Position numbers and translations under genes: made by a program
NCBI RefSeq assembly: GCF_012843875.1
Contig: NZ_JABAFY010000003.1
Location: 62,001 to 126,000, forward strand
Source of the DNA: Desulfovibrio piger
Lineage (GTDB): Bacteria; Desulfobacterota; Desulfovibrionia; Desulfovibrionales; Desulfovibrionaceae
Direction: 5' to 3'
DNA length: 64,000 nt
The notes under the pieces: model-generated
What the model was told of the DNA's origin: nothing
The model's input: the letters and a program-made list of their open reading frames with translations, nothing else
The model's database searches: none
In this document: one piece after another, positions 8,483 to 16,623 of the stretch
Position numbering within the stretch: position 1 is the stretch's first letter
Layout of the letters: every line of letters begins with the position of its first letter

Positions 8483-9151
8483 CTATTTTCCCTTGGGCGG
8501 TTCGCGGCGGGGGCAGAAGTCGGCCATCTCGCATTCCGCGCAGCGGGGGCTGCGGGCGTGGCAGACATCGCGGCCGAACCAGACCATGCGGTGATTGACG
8601 TCGCCCCATTCGGCACGGGGGAAGAGGCGCATCAGATCCTGTTCGATGTCCACGGGATCGGTGTGGGCGGTAAGGCCCAGACGATAGCTGATGCGCTTGA
8701 CGTGGGTATCCACGGCCAGGCCCTCGTTGATGCCGAAGGCGCCGAACAGCACCACATTGGCCGTCTTGCGGGCCACGCCGGGCAGGGTGATGAGCTCGTC
8801 CAGACGGGGCGGCACCTCGCCGCCATAGACGGAGACCACGCGCTGCGCCGCGCCCAGCAGGTTGCGGGCCTTGCTGTGATAGAAGCCCGTGGAACGGATG
8901 ACGCTTTCCAGCTCTTCCTGCGTGGCCAGGGCCAGCTCGGCCGGGCCGGGCCAGCGCCGGAACAGCTCCGGGGTCACGGTGTTGACGCGGGCGTCGGTAC
9001 ACTGGGCGGCCAGCACCGTGGCCACCAGCAGTTCCCAGGCGTTGTCGGCTTCAAGATGGGTCGCGGGACGGGGATAGCGGGCCTGAAGGGCCGCCAGGAC
9101 TTTTTCAGCGCGGGCCAGAGCACCGCGCGGCAGGGATTTTTTTACGCTCAT
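8483..9151 (-). CDS. nth: Endonuclease III (DNA glycosylase/AP lyase)
   Basis: A 222-residue base-excision repair enzyme that removes oxidised pyrimidines and cuts the abasic site. It has the helix-hairpin-helix LPGVARKTANVVL with the catalytic Lys, and the catalytic Asp in VDTHVKR. The C-terminal [4Fe-4S] ligands follow the standard spacing C-X6-C-X2-C-X5-C (CHARSPRC, CEMADFC). The start at 9151 (MSVKKS) fits family length; the frame extends 15 codons further up with no support. It is convergent with the HD gene and divergent from cutA. Confidence 0.95.
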   Translation of the reverse strand: MSVKKSLPRGALARAEKVLAALQARYPRPATHLEADNAWELLVATVLAAQCTDARVNTVTPELFRRWPGPAELALATQEELESVIRSTGFYHSKARNLLGAAQRVVSVYGGEVPPRLDELITLPGVARKTANVVLFGAFGINEGLAVDTHVKRISYRLGLTAHTDPVDIEQDLMRLFPRAEWGDVNHRMVWFGRDVCHARSPRCAECEMADFCPRREPPKGK

Positions 9152-9264
9152 GGGCCTGCTATGCCACAGGAAGACAGGGGGAGCAAGGCGGGGCACGCTT
9201 GGTTTTTACGGCCCGCTGGTGTATCTTCTGTCCGCTTTTCCCACTTCCCGAACAGGAGGACGCC

Positions 9265-9597
9265 ATGAGCCTGCTTGCCTGTGTCACTGTTCCCGACGGA
9301 GCGACTGCCCGAACCCTGGCCCATCTGGTGGTGGAACGACGGCTGGCCGCCGGGGTGAACATCCTGCCCGGAGCCCTTTCCATCTATCGCTGGGAAGGCA
9401 AGGTCCGCGAAAGCCGCGAATGCCTGCTGCTGGCCCAGGTCAGCCGGGCAGCGTGGGAAGATTTTCGTGCCGCCGTGGAGGCGGCCCATCCCTATGAAGT
9501 GCCCTGTATCGTGGGCATGCCGCTGGAGAAGGGCAACGCGCCCTTCCTGGACTGGATCGCCCAAAACAGCCTGCCCGCAGGGCAGCTCAACGAATAA
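9265..9597 (+). CDS. cutA: CutA1 divalent-ion tolerance protein
   Basis: A 110-residue protein of the trimeric CutA1 family, linked genetically to copper tolerance though its biochemical job is unsettled. Family landmarks are the N-terminal VTVPDGATARTLA, the RLAAGVNI strand, YRWEGKV and the C-terminal HPYEVPCI. The ATG at 9265 follows AGGAGG by 6 bases. It is 11 bp ahead of the PfkB-family gene, so they are probably one transcript. Confidence 0.92.
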   Translation: MSLLACVTVPDGATARTLAHLVVERRLAAGVNILPGALSIYRWEGKVRESRECLLLAQVSRAAWEDFRAAVEAAHPYEVPCIVGMPLEKGNAPFLDWIAQNSLPAGQLNE

Positions 9598-9608
9598 AAG
9601 GAACGAAG

Positions 9609-10556
9609 ATGGCCATTTATGTTTCCGGTTCCCTGGCTTTTGACCGCATCATGACCTTTGGCGGCAACCTGCAGGACCATGTGCTCATGGACAAGCTGCA
9701 CATGCTGAGCGTCAGCTTCATGGTGGACAGCATGGACGAACGCCGCGGCGGCTGCGCGGGCAACATCGCCTACACGCTGGCCCTGCTGGGCGAAAAACCC
9801 ATCGTCGTCTCCGCCGCCGGCCGTGACTTCACCGGTTACGCGGCGGCCTGGGAAAAGCTGGGCCTGTCGCTGGAAGGCATCCGGCGCGATTCCGACGTGT
9901 TCACGGCCCTGTGCTACATCACCACGGACCAGAACAACAACCAGATCACGGGCTTCTACCCCGGCGCCATGAGCCAGCCCGCCACCTACACCTTCCCCAA
10001 CCTCGATCCCGCCAAGGACTGGGCCATCGTCTCCCCCGGCAGCGTGGACGACATGCGCCGCCTGCCCGGCTTCTTCCGTGAAAAGGGCGTGCGCTACATC
10101 TTCGACCCCGGCCAGCAGCTGCCCGTGCTTTCGGGCGATGACCTCTGCGACGCCATCCGCGGTTCCTATGCCTGCGTGACCAACGATTACGAGCTGGGCA
10201 TGGTCTGCAAGAAGACGGGCAAGAGCGAGGAAGAACTGGTGGCCATGACCGGCTGGCTGGTGACCACGCTGGGCGGCGACGGCCAGCGCATCCGCAATGC
10301 CCAAGGCGTGGACGTGCATGTGCCCGCCATCCCCTGCGACGGCGTCAAGGATCCCACCGGCGCGGGCGACTCCCACCGCGCGGGCCTGCTCAAGGGCCTG
10401 GTCTGCGGCCTGGAGATGCCCGAAGCCGCCAAGCTGGGCGCGGTGAGCGCCTGCTACGCCATCGAGCAGCTGGGCACGCAGGAACACCACTTCAGCAAGG
10501 ACGAGTTCCGCAAGCGCTACGAGGCCAGCTTCGGCCCCCTGCCCATCACCCTGTAA
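9609..10556 (+). CDS. PfkB-family carbohydrate/nucleoside kinase
   Basis: A 315-residue ribokinase-fold kinase. The N-terminal glycine pair is in RRGGCAGNIAY, and the C-terminal signature is DPTGAGDSHRAGLL with the catalytic Asp; the residue after GDS is His where Phe is usual. The overall pattern is closest to adenosine/nucleoside-type members, but substrate cannot be fixed. It sits 11 bp after cutA and ends at a strong terminator. Confidence 0.85.
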   Translation: MAIYVSGSLAFDRIMTFGGNLQDHVLMDKLHMLSVSFMVDSMDERRGGCAGNIAYTLALLGEKPIVVSAAGRDFTGYAAAWEKLGLSLEGIRRDSDVFTALCYITTDQNNNQITGFYPGAMSQPATYTFPNLDPAKDWAIVSPGSVDDMRRLPGFFREKGVRYIFDPGQQLPVLSGDDLCDAIRGSYACVTNDYELGMVCKKTGKSEEELVAMTGWLVTTLGGDGQRIRNAQGVDVHVPAIPCDGVKDPTGAGDSHRAGLLKGLVCGLEMPEAAKLGAVSACYAIEQLGTQEHHFSKDEFRKRYEASFGPLPITL

Positions 10557-10566
10557 CCATACCGGA

Positions 10567-10593
10567 GGGGCCTGCCCGACAGGCCCCTTTTTT
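10567..10593 (+). terminator. Terminator of the cutA-pfkB unit
   Basis: GGGGCCTG pairs with CAGGCCCC across CCCGA and is followed by six T, starting 10 bp after the stop codon. Confidence 0.93.
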
Positions 10594-10682
10594 CATCCCC
10601 GCCCGGACGGGTAGATCCCGCCTCCGGCATGCTGCCATCACCGGCAACAACGGAGCATGTTTCAGCCAAGGAGCATCCAGCC

Positions 10683-11159
10683 ATGCGCACCGAAGCCGTC
10701 AGGGCCCAACTGGCCGCCCACGGTCTGGGCGACCGCTACCGCGAGTTCACCGTCTCCAGCGCCACCGTGGCGCTGGCGGCCGAAGCCCTGCACTGCGAGG
10801 CGGGCCGTATCGCCAAGACGCTGTCCATCCTCACCTCCACCGGTCCCGTGCTGGTGGTGGCCATGGGACTGGCCCGTCTGGACAACCGCAAGTTCAAGGA
10901 TCTGTTCCACGAAAAGGCCCGCTTCATCCCCGTGGAGGACGTGAAGCGCCTCACCGGCCATCCCCAGGGCGGGGTCTGCCCCTTTGCCCTGCCGGAAGGG
11001 GTGCGCGTGTTCCTGGACGAGAGCCTCAAGCGCTATGACGTGGTCTACCCTGCCGCCGGTGCGCCCAACAACGCCGTGCAGCTGACTCCGGACGAACTGG
11101 CCGCCGTCACCGGCGGGCAATGGGTCGACCTTTGCAAGCTCCCTGAAGAGCTGGCCTGA
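10683..11159 (+). CDS. YbaK/EbsC-type aminoacyl-tRNA deacylase
   Basis: A 158-residue single-domain editing protein of the YbaK/ProX fold, which hydrolyses mischarged tRNAs (Cys-tRNAPro or Ala-tRNAPro in studied members). The conserved lysine in RIAKTL and the GGVCPFAL segment with its late GAPN turn fit the family. The ATG at 10683 opens the conserved region after an AGGAGC-type site. It is a monocistron between two terminators. Which tRNA it edits is unknown. Confidence 0.88.
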   Translation: MRTEAVRAQLAAHGLGDRYREFTVSSATVALAAEALHCEAGRIAKTLSILTSTGPVLVVAMGLARLDNRKFKDLFHEKARFIPVEDVKRLTGHPQGGVCPFALPEGVRVFLDESLKRYDVVYPAAGAPNNAVQLTPDELAAVTGGQWVDLCKLPEELA

Positions 11160-11219
11160 CGGGCCTATCCTGCAGGCAGGGACGAGCGGCAGACGCTCCG
11201 ACCGCCGCTTCCCGCAAAT

Positions 11220-11260
11220 GAAAAAGGGCGTCCATCCGCGAAGGATGGGCGCCCTTTTCG
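11220..11260. terminator. Bidirectional terminator
   Basis: A 14-bp stem (AAGGGCGTCCATCC against GGATGGGCGCCCTT) has T runs on both strands. It serves the YbaK gene on the plus strand and the convergent fusion gene on the minus strand. Confidence 0.88.
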
Positions 11261-11328
11261 TCTTCGATACCGGGAGCCGCCACGACCCGGCCCTCACGGC
11301 CAAGCCGGACGGCGGGAGCTGCCCGGTC

Positions 11329-13137
11329 CTAGTAATCTTCGTCTTCCAGCGGAGGCGGCACGGCCACGGCGCTGGTGATGACGCGGCGGCGGCTCTTCAC
11401 CGGCTCGGCGGGCACTTCCTTGTTCTCACGCGTCATGTGCGGTTCGGGCAGGTTGTTGTACAGCACCCAGAAAGGCGGATAGAGCTCGGTCAGCACGCCG
11501 GGGTTGCCCAGCTTGAAGCCTTCCTGCTTGCCGCGGGCACAGGCCGCCAGGGCCAGGGCCACGGCCCAGGGAGCGTCGGGGGCGTTCCAGCCGCGGGCCT
11601 GCAGGGCGGGACGGGGCTTGCGCACGGGGCGGCCTTCCTCGTCCTGTTCTTCGGCTTCTTCCATGTCGTCACCGGGCTTCCAGGCCACCAGGCAGCCTTC
11701 GGCATCCAGAGCCAGACCGGCAGCGTGCAGGTAGCTTTCCACCACGTTCTCTTCGGCTTCCAGACCGGCGGGCAGCACGGCACGACCGCCGCGCAGGGCC
11801 GTCATGGTGCTCAGGGCCACGGCCAGCGGACGCCAGGAGGCGGGCAGGCCTTCGGGCAGGGCAAAGGCGGCGGGCAGTTCGGCCAGCGGCTTCAGGCTGC
11901 GGGCCAGGATCTCGGTGGCCGAGCATTCGACCTTGGCACCGGTCTGGCGCAGCAGGTCCAGACCGGCTTCGGTGCCGGGCCAGGTGGGCCACTGGCCTTC
12001 CAGGCGCACTTCACCGCCCAGTGCGGGGGCGAGGCCCATCAGGAACACGGCCAGTTCCGGTTCCACGGGCAGGGTGGGCTCGGAGGGGATGCTCAGGGCG
12101 CAGGGCTGGAAGTGGAGCACGTCGCCTTCGCGGCGCACGTCGGCACCGGCAGCGTTCAGCACGGGCAGGATGCGGGCAAAGGCCAGCGCACGCTCGGGCA
12201 TGGCGGAAAGGTCCAGGGTGATGGCGCGCTCATAGGAAGGCGCGGCCAGCATGATGCCTTCGGCCAGTTCCACCGGGGCATCGGCGGGGAAGACCACCTT
12301 GCCGGGCAGCACGCCGGAGCATTCGATGCGCACCGGGAAGCCGTCGGACTTGGGCACCACATGCACCAGACGCGCGCCCATGAGGGGCAGGAAGCGGCGG
12401 GTGGCGCTGAGGTCGGCCAGCTTGAGGGCCGCGCCGCCGGTGAACTTGGTACGCGAAGGACGGCCCAGGTAATGGCCCAGGGCCAGATAGAAGTTCCAGG
12501 AGCTGTCGCCCACATGCAGCACCTTGTCCGGGGTGCCCAGGGGCGTGCCGGCGGCCACATGCACGGCACCGTCGTCACGGTTGGCATGGGCGCCCAGCTG
12601 GTTGAGCAGCTTGACGCAATCCACGACGGGATCGTTCATCAGGGCGGGGGCGATGCGCACGGCCTGGCCGGTGCAGGCGGCCAGCGTGGCCCAGGCCCGG
12701 GTCAGGCGACAGGAACGCGGGGCGGGCATGGACAGGCGCACGGGCATGTCGGCGGGGGCAAGATTGAAGGCGGGGCGCTGGGCTTCGCCGTCTTCACCGG
12801 GACGGGGCAGGAATTCCACTTCCTGCATCAGGGTGAAGAAACGGCCGCTCAGGCGCGGGTCGCGGCTGACGCGGGAAACGGCGGCTTCCCAGGACTCGCG
12901 GATGCTCTTTTCTTCCGCGGGCTCCAGGAAACCCTTGGCATTGTACATGCGCTTGATGAGATTGTGGCGGCGCATGAGCATGCGCAGGATATCGCGGTCG
13001 ATGTCACAGACGGTCTCGCGCAGGCTGCGGCGCGGACGCTCGGGCTTGCCGTCGGTTCTGGCCTCGAAACGTCCTTCGGGGCGGTCGCTGCGTTTGTCCG
13101 GCCTCTGGGCAGGTCGGAATTCGTGGTGCTCGTTCAT
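11329..13137 (-). CDS. Chorismate mutase-like domain fused to a degenerate EPSP synthase-like domain
   Basis: A 602-residue cytoplasmic protein. After a charged 35-residue leader, residues 36-110 match the AroQ-type chorismate mutase helix (LRETVCDIDRDIL, then RRHNLIKRMYNAKG, keeping the Arg and Lys positions of that active site). Residues 125-545 follow the EPSP synthase fold, but the catalytic signatures are changed. The PGSKS lysine motif reads APRSC, the NAGTAMR motif reads GDSSWNFYLA, the RP(M/I)G loop is LADLSAT, and DHRMA reads DAPWAV. It therefore looks like a catalytically dead EPSPS fold joined to a possibly active mutase. A ribosome site GAGAGGAGC supports the start. No neighbour is in the shikimate pathway. 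Role unknown; a regulatory or scaffolding part in aromatic synthesis is a guess. Confidence 0.75.
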   Translation of the reverse strand: MNEHHEFRPAQRPDKRSDRPEGRFEARTDGKPERPRRSLRETVCDIDRDILRMLMRRHNLIKRMYNAKGFLEPAEEKSIRESWEAAVSRVSRDPRLSGRFFTLMQEVEFLPRPGEDGEAQRPAFNLAPADMPVRLSMPAPRSCRLTRAWATLAACTGQAVRIAPALMNDPVVDCVKLLNQLGAHANRDDGAVHVAAGTPLGTPDKVLHVGDSSWNFYLALGHYLGRPSRTKFTGGAALKLADLSATRRFLPLMGARLVHVVPKSDGFPVRIECSGVLPGKVVFPADAPVELAEGIMLAAPSYERAITLDLSAMPERALAFARILPVLNAAGADVRREGDVLHFQPCALSIPSEPTLPVEPELAVFLMGLAPALGGEVRLEGQWPTWPGTEAGLDLLRQTGAKVECSATEILARSLKPLAELPAAFALPEGLPASWRPLAVALSTMTALRGGRAVLPAGLEAEENVVESYLHAAGLALDAEGCLVAWKPGDDMEEAEEQDEEGRPVRKPRPALQARGWNAPDAPWAVALALAACARGKQEGFKLGNPGVLTELYPPFWVLYNNLPEPHMTRENKEVPAEPVKSRRRVITSAVAVPPPLEDEDY

Positions 13138-13725
13138 GCTGGATGCTCCTCTCGACCGCCGGACGGCGCGTCGCTCTATGAATTTGTGGGGGATGCTGTA
13201 TCCCGAAACGTCCTCACTGGCAAGCCCCCGGAAAAGACTTTTCCGCCCCCATGTGAAAGAGAGTGCAAGCTCCGGCGAGCACTGGAGGGAGCCTCAAAGA
13301 GCGTACCGGATGCCTTACGACGTATTTTTGATAAAAAACCAACTATTCCCAATAGATACAATCAACCATTTGATTTTATTGGATAATTGTTTCAACTTTT
13401 GCTTCTTTTTCTCATCAAGATCAGGGCGACACCGGAACGTCATAAAAAAGCCGCCCGTCCGGCATGGAAAGCATCGATATATTAACTATTTGAAATTAAA
13501 TGATTTTACTAAAGCGTTTCATGAGCAGGAACAGGGAGATATTCAGGATAACCGGCTGATAAACATGCCTTTTCCTGGCCCAACACAAATCTTGGACATG
13601 GAAGCCGTCCAAAACGCGGAGCATCTTTACACAGCATAAAAATTATGCTAGGAAGAATGTGCAAGGATTATAGTGGATTGTGCCGTTTTCCACCGAGAGT
13701 TTCCACGAATTTTTCAAAAGGGGGC
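13138..13725. other. AT-rich upstream region of apr, no gene
   Basis: About 590 bp. The part from 13320 to 13540 is clearly more AT-rich than its surroundings. A short inverted repeat CGGAAAAG/CTTTTCCG lies near 13228-13246. No reading frame has both a ribosome site and protein-like composition. It separates the divergent fusion gene and aprB and probably holds control sites for both. Confidence 0.5.
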
Positions 13726-13755
13726 TTGACGTGAAGAGGGGTAGCTTGTTACTAA
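13726..13755 (+). promoter_or_regulatory. aprBA promoter
   Basis: TTGACG and TACTAA with an 18-base spacer, 133 bp before aprB. Transcription would begin near 13762. It is the best sigma-70 match in the region and is overlapped by a palindrome. Confidence 0.65.
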
Positions 13756-13763
13756 ATACACAA
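13746..13763. promoter_or_regulatory. Rex-like operator over the apr -10 element
   Basis: TTGTTACTAAATACACAA is an 18-bp imperfect palindrome with perfect CTTGT/ACAAG ends (13745-13764). It agrees with the Desulfovibrio Rex consensus TTGTGAA-N4-TTCACAA at 11 of 14 fixed positions and covers the -10 hexamer. Rex is a known NADH-responsive repressor of sulfate-reduction genes in Desulfovibrio; assignment here is inference. Confidence 0.5.
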
Positions 13764-13766
13764 GCG

Positions 13767-13832
13767 CACGACCTGAGCGCTGTTGCCCAGGGTCGTGACC
13801 CCAATCAAGACGGCACTCGGGCGGCCCGAGTG
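13767..13832 (+). promoter_or_regulatory. Structured 5' leader of aprB
   Basis: Two GC hairpins stand in the predicted leader: 13767-13797 (7-bp stem CACGACC/GGTCGTG) and 13814-13832 (perfect 8-bp stem, 3-base loop). Neither is followed by T, so they are not terminators; mRNA stabilisation is a possible role. Confidence 0.5.
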
Positions 13833-13887
13833 GCTGCCCATACGGTCAAAATTGACCTGAAACACTTTAAGAGTTGGAGGATACGTT

Positions 13888-14376
13888 ATGCCTACGTTTG
13901 TCGATCCGTCCAAATGCGACGGCTGCAAGGGTGGCGAAAAGACGGCCTGCATGTACATCTGCCCGAACGACCTGATGATCCTCGATCCTCAGGAAATGAA
14001 GGCGTACAACCAGGAACCCGACGCCTGCTGGGAATGCTATTCCTGCGTGAAGATCTGCCCCCAGGGCGCCATCACCGCTCGTCCCTACGCCGACTTTGCT
14101 CCCATGGGCGGCACCTGTATCCCCATGCGCTCTGCCGACTCCATCATGTGGACCGTGCAGTTCCGCAACGGCAGCGTGAAACGTTTCAAGTTCCCCATCC
14201 GTACCACTCCTGAAGGCTCCATCAAGCCCTTCGAAGGCAAACCGGAAGGCGCCAACCTCGACGACGAACTGCTGTTCACCGAAGAAAAGCTGGCCACCCC
14301 CATCGAAGTCCTGGGCAAGAAGTTCGAAGTGACTGAAGCCGACAAGGTCTTCACCGCTATGGAACAGGGCCGCTAG
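13888..14376 (+). CDS. aprB: APS reductase beta subunit
   Basis: A 162-residue iron-sulfur protein, the electron-entry subunit of cytoplasmic adenylylsulfate reductase. Two [4Fe-4S] clusters are marked by CDGC-X8-C-X3-CP (residues 10-25) and CWECYSCVKICP (about 47-58). The rest is the tail that wraps around AprA. GGAGG lies 8 bases before the ATG. It is followed by aprA after 37 bp, in the order usual for sulfate reducers. Confidence 0.98.
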   Translation: MPTFVDPSKCDGCKGGEKTACMYICPNDLMILDPQEMKAYNQEPDACWECYSCVKICPQGAITARPYADFAPMGGTCIPMRSADSIMWTVQFRNGSVKRFKFPIRTTPEGSIKPFEGKPEGANLDDELLFTEEKLATPIEVLGKKFEVTEADKVFTAMEQGR

Positions 14377-14413
14377 AGAGCAGTAACCGCGTAGAGCTTA
14401 AGGAGAAATCACT

Positions 14414-16402
14414 ATGCCTATGATTCCCGTCAAGGAAGCGATGAAAGGCGTTGCCATTGCTGAACCTGAAGTGAAGGAACATGACGTCGACCTGCTGATC
14501 GTGGGCGGCGGTATGGGTGCCTGCGGTGCCGCTTTCGAAGCCGTGCGCTGGGGCGACAAACACGGTCTGAAAATGATGCTGTGCGATAAGGCCGCCCTCG
14601 AGCGCTCCGGCGCCGTGGCCCAGGGCCTGTCCGCCATCAACACCTACCTCGGCAAAAACACCGCCGACGATTACGTCCGCATGGTCCGCACCGACCTTAT
14701 GGGTCTGGTCCGCGAAGACCTGATCTTCGACGTGGGCCGTCACGTTGACGACTCCGTGCATCTGTTCGAAGAGTGGGGCCTGCCCTGCTGGATCAAGGAC
14801 GAAAACGGCCACAACATGAACGGCGCCGCCGCCAAGGCCGCCGGCAAGAGCCTGCGCAACGGCGACGAGCCCGTCCGCTCCGGTCGTTGGCAGATCATGA
14901 TCAACGGTGAATCCTACAAGTGCATCGTGGCCGAAGCTGCCAAGAATGCCCTGGGTGAAGACCGTATCATGGAGCGTATCTTCATCGTGAAGCTGCTGCT
15001 CGACAAGAACACCCCCAACCGCGTCGCTGGTGCCGTGGGCTTCAACCTGCGTGCCAACGAAGTGCACATCTTCAAAGCCAACGCCATCATGGTGGCCGCC
15101 GGCGGTGCCGTTAACGTGTACCGTCCCCGTTCCACCGGTGAAGGCATGGGCCGCGCTTGGTACCCCGTGTGGAACGCCGGTTCCACCTACACCATGTGCG
15201 CTCAGGTCGGCGCCGAAATGACCATGATGGAAAACCGCTTCGTGCCCGCCCGCTTCAAGGACGGTTACGGCCCTGTGGGCGCCTGGTTCCTGCTGTTCAA
15301 GGCTAAAGCCACCAACTGCAAGGGCGAAGACTACTGCGCCACCAACCGCGCCATGCTGAAGCCTTACGAAGATCGCGGCTACGCCAAGGGTCACGTGATC
15401 CCCACCTGCCTGCGTAACCACATGATGCTTCGTGAAATGCGCGAAGGCCGCGGCCCCATCTACATGGACACCAAGACCGCTCTGCTGACCACCTTCGCCA
15501 CCCTGACCGAAGAACAGCAGAAAGACCTCGAGTCCGAAGCTTGGGAAGACTTCCTGGATATGTGCGTTGGTCAGGCCAACCTGTGGGCCGCCACCAACAC
15601 CGCTCCTGAAGAACGCGGTTCCGAAATCATGCCCACCGAACCTTACCTGCTCGGCTCTCACTCCGGCTGCTGCGGTATCTGGGTTTCCGGTCCCGACGAA
15701 GCTTGGGTGCCCGAAGACTACAAGGTTCGCGCTGCCAACGGTAAGGTCTACAACCGCATGACCACCGTGGAAGGCCTGTTCACCTGCGCCGACGGCGTGG
15801 GCGCTTCCGGCCACAAGTTCTCCTCCGGTTCCCACGCTGAAGGCCGTATCGCCGGTAAGCAGATGGTGCGCTGGTGCATGGACCACAAGGACTTCAAGCC
15901 TGAGTTCAAGGAAACCGCCGAAGAACTGAAGCAGCTGATCTACCGTCCTTACTACAACTACCTGGCCGGCAAGGACGCCTCCACCGACCCCGTGGTGAAC
16001 CCCAACTACATCACGCCCAAGAACTTCATGATGCGCCTCGTGAAGTGCACCGACGAATACGGCGGCGGCGTGGGGACCTACTACACCACCTCCAAGGCTC
16101 TGCTGGACACCGGCTTCTATCTGCTGGGCATGATGGAAGAAGACTCCGCCAAGCTGGCCGCCCGCGACCTGCACGAACTGCTGCGTTGCTGGGAAAACTA
16201 CCATCGCCTGTGGACCGTGCGCCTGCACATGCAGCACATCGCCTTCCGTGAAGAGTCCCGTTACCCCGGCTTCTACTACCGCGCTGACTTCCTGGGTATC
16301 GACGACAGCAAGTGGAAGTGCTTCGTGAACTCTAAGTACGATCCCGCCACCGGCGAAACCAAGATCTTCAAGAAGCCCTACTACCAGATCATCCCTGACT
16401 AG
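14414..16402 (+). CDS. aprA: APS reductase alpha subunit
   Basis: The 662-residue FAD subunit that reduces adenosine 5'-phosphosulfate to sulfite and AMP, the key step of dissimilatory sulfate reduction. The FAD-binding motif LLIVGGGMGACGAAFEA is at residues 28-44, and length and pattern are normal for the fumarate-reductase-like family. AAGGAG precedes the ATG by about 9 bases. Codon use is strongly biased toward C-ending and a few T-ending codons, as expected for a very highly expressed gene. A terminator follows directly, so qmoA is probably a separate transcript. Confidence 0.99.
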   Translation: MPMIPVKEAMKGVAIAEPEVKEHDVDLLIVGGGMGACGAAFEAVRWGDKHGLKMMLCDKAALERSGAVAQGLSAINTYLGKNTADDYVRMVRTDLMGLVREDLIFDVGRHVDDSVHLFEEWGLPCWIKDENGHNMNGAAAKAAGKSLRNGDEPVRSGRWQIMINGESYKCIVAEAAKNALGEDRIMERIFIVKLLLDKNTPNRVAGAVGFNLRANEVHIFKANAIMVAAGGAVNVYRPRSTGEGMGRAWYPVWNAGSTYTMCAQVGAEMTMMENRFVPARFKDGYGPVGAWFLLFKAKATNCKGEDYCATNRAMLKPYEDRGYAKGHVIPTCLRNHMMLREMREGRGPIYMDTKTALLTTFATLTEEQQKDLESEAWEDFLDMCVGQANLWAATNTAPEERGSEIMPTEPYLLGSHSGCCGIWVSGPDEAWVPEDYKVRAANGKVYNRMTTVEGLFTCADGVGASGHKFSSGSHAEGRIAGKQMVRWCMDHKDFKPEFKETAEELKQLIYRPYYNYLAGKDASTDPVVNPNYITPKNFMMRLVKCTDEYGGGVGTYYTTSKALLDTGFYLLGMMEEDSAKLAARDLHELLRCWENYHRLWTVRLHMQHIAFREESRYPGFYYRADFLGIDDSKWKCFVNSKYDPATGETKIFKKPYYQIIPD

Positions 16403-16420
16403 TAGGCGGAAGAACATCCC

Positions 16421-16452
16421 TGGGGTGGCCGCCTAGGCCACCCCATTTTTTT
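16421..16452 (+). terminator. Terminator of aprBA
   Basis: TGGGGTGGCC pairs perfectly with GGCCACCCCA across GCCTA and is followed by seven T, 18 bp after aprA. Confidence 0.95.
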
Positions 16453-16623
16453 CGGCGCGGCGGGTGTGCGACATGCAAGCTCCCCGCCGCGCCTTGGAAT
16501 ATGCGCCGCGCGGCAGGGCCCTTGGCTCTCAATTGCGCCGCCCGGCAATCCCATACAACCGGGCAGGCGTGCGCGCCGCCCCGCAGAGGGGCCACGGCGC
16601 TGCAACGCAGGAGGATATCCAGG

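Noticed and set aside
13176-13361. 61-codon minus-strand frame upstream of aprB
   Set aside because: No ribosome site and no ATG in good context; region looks regulatory.
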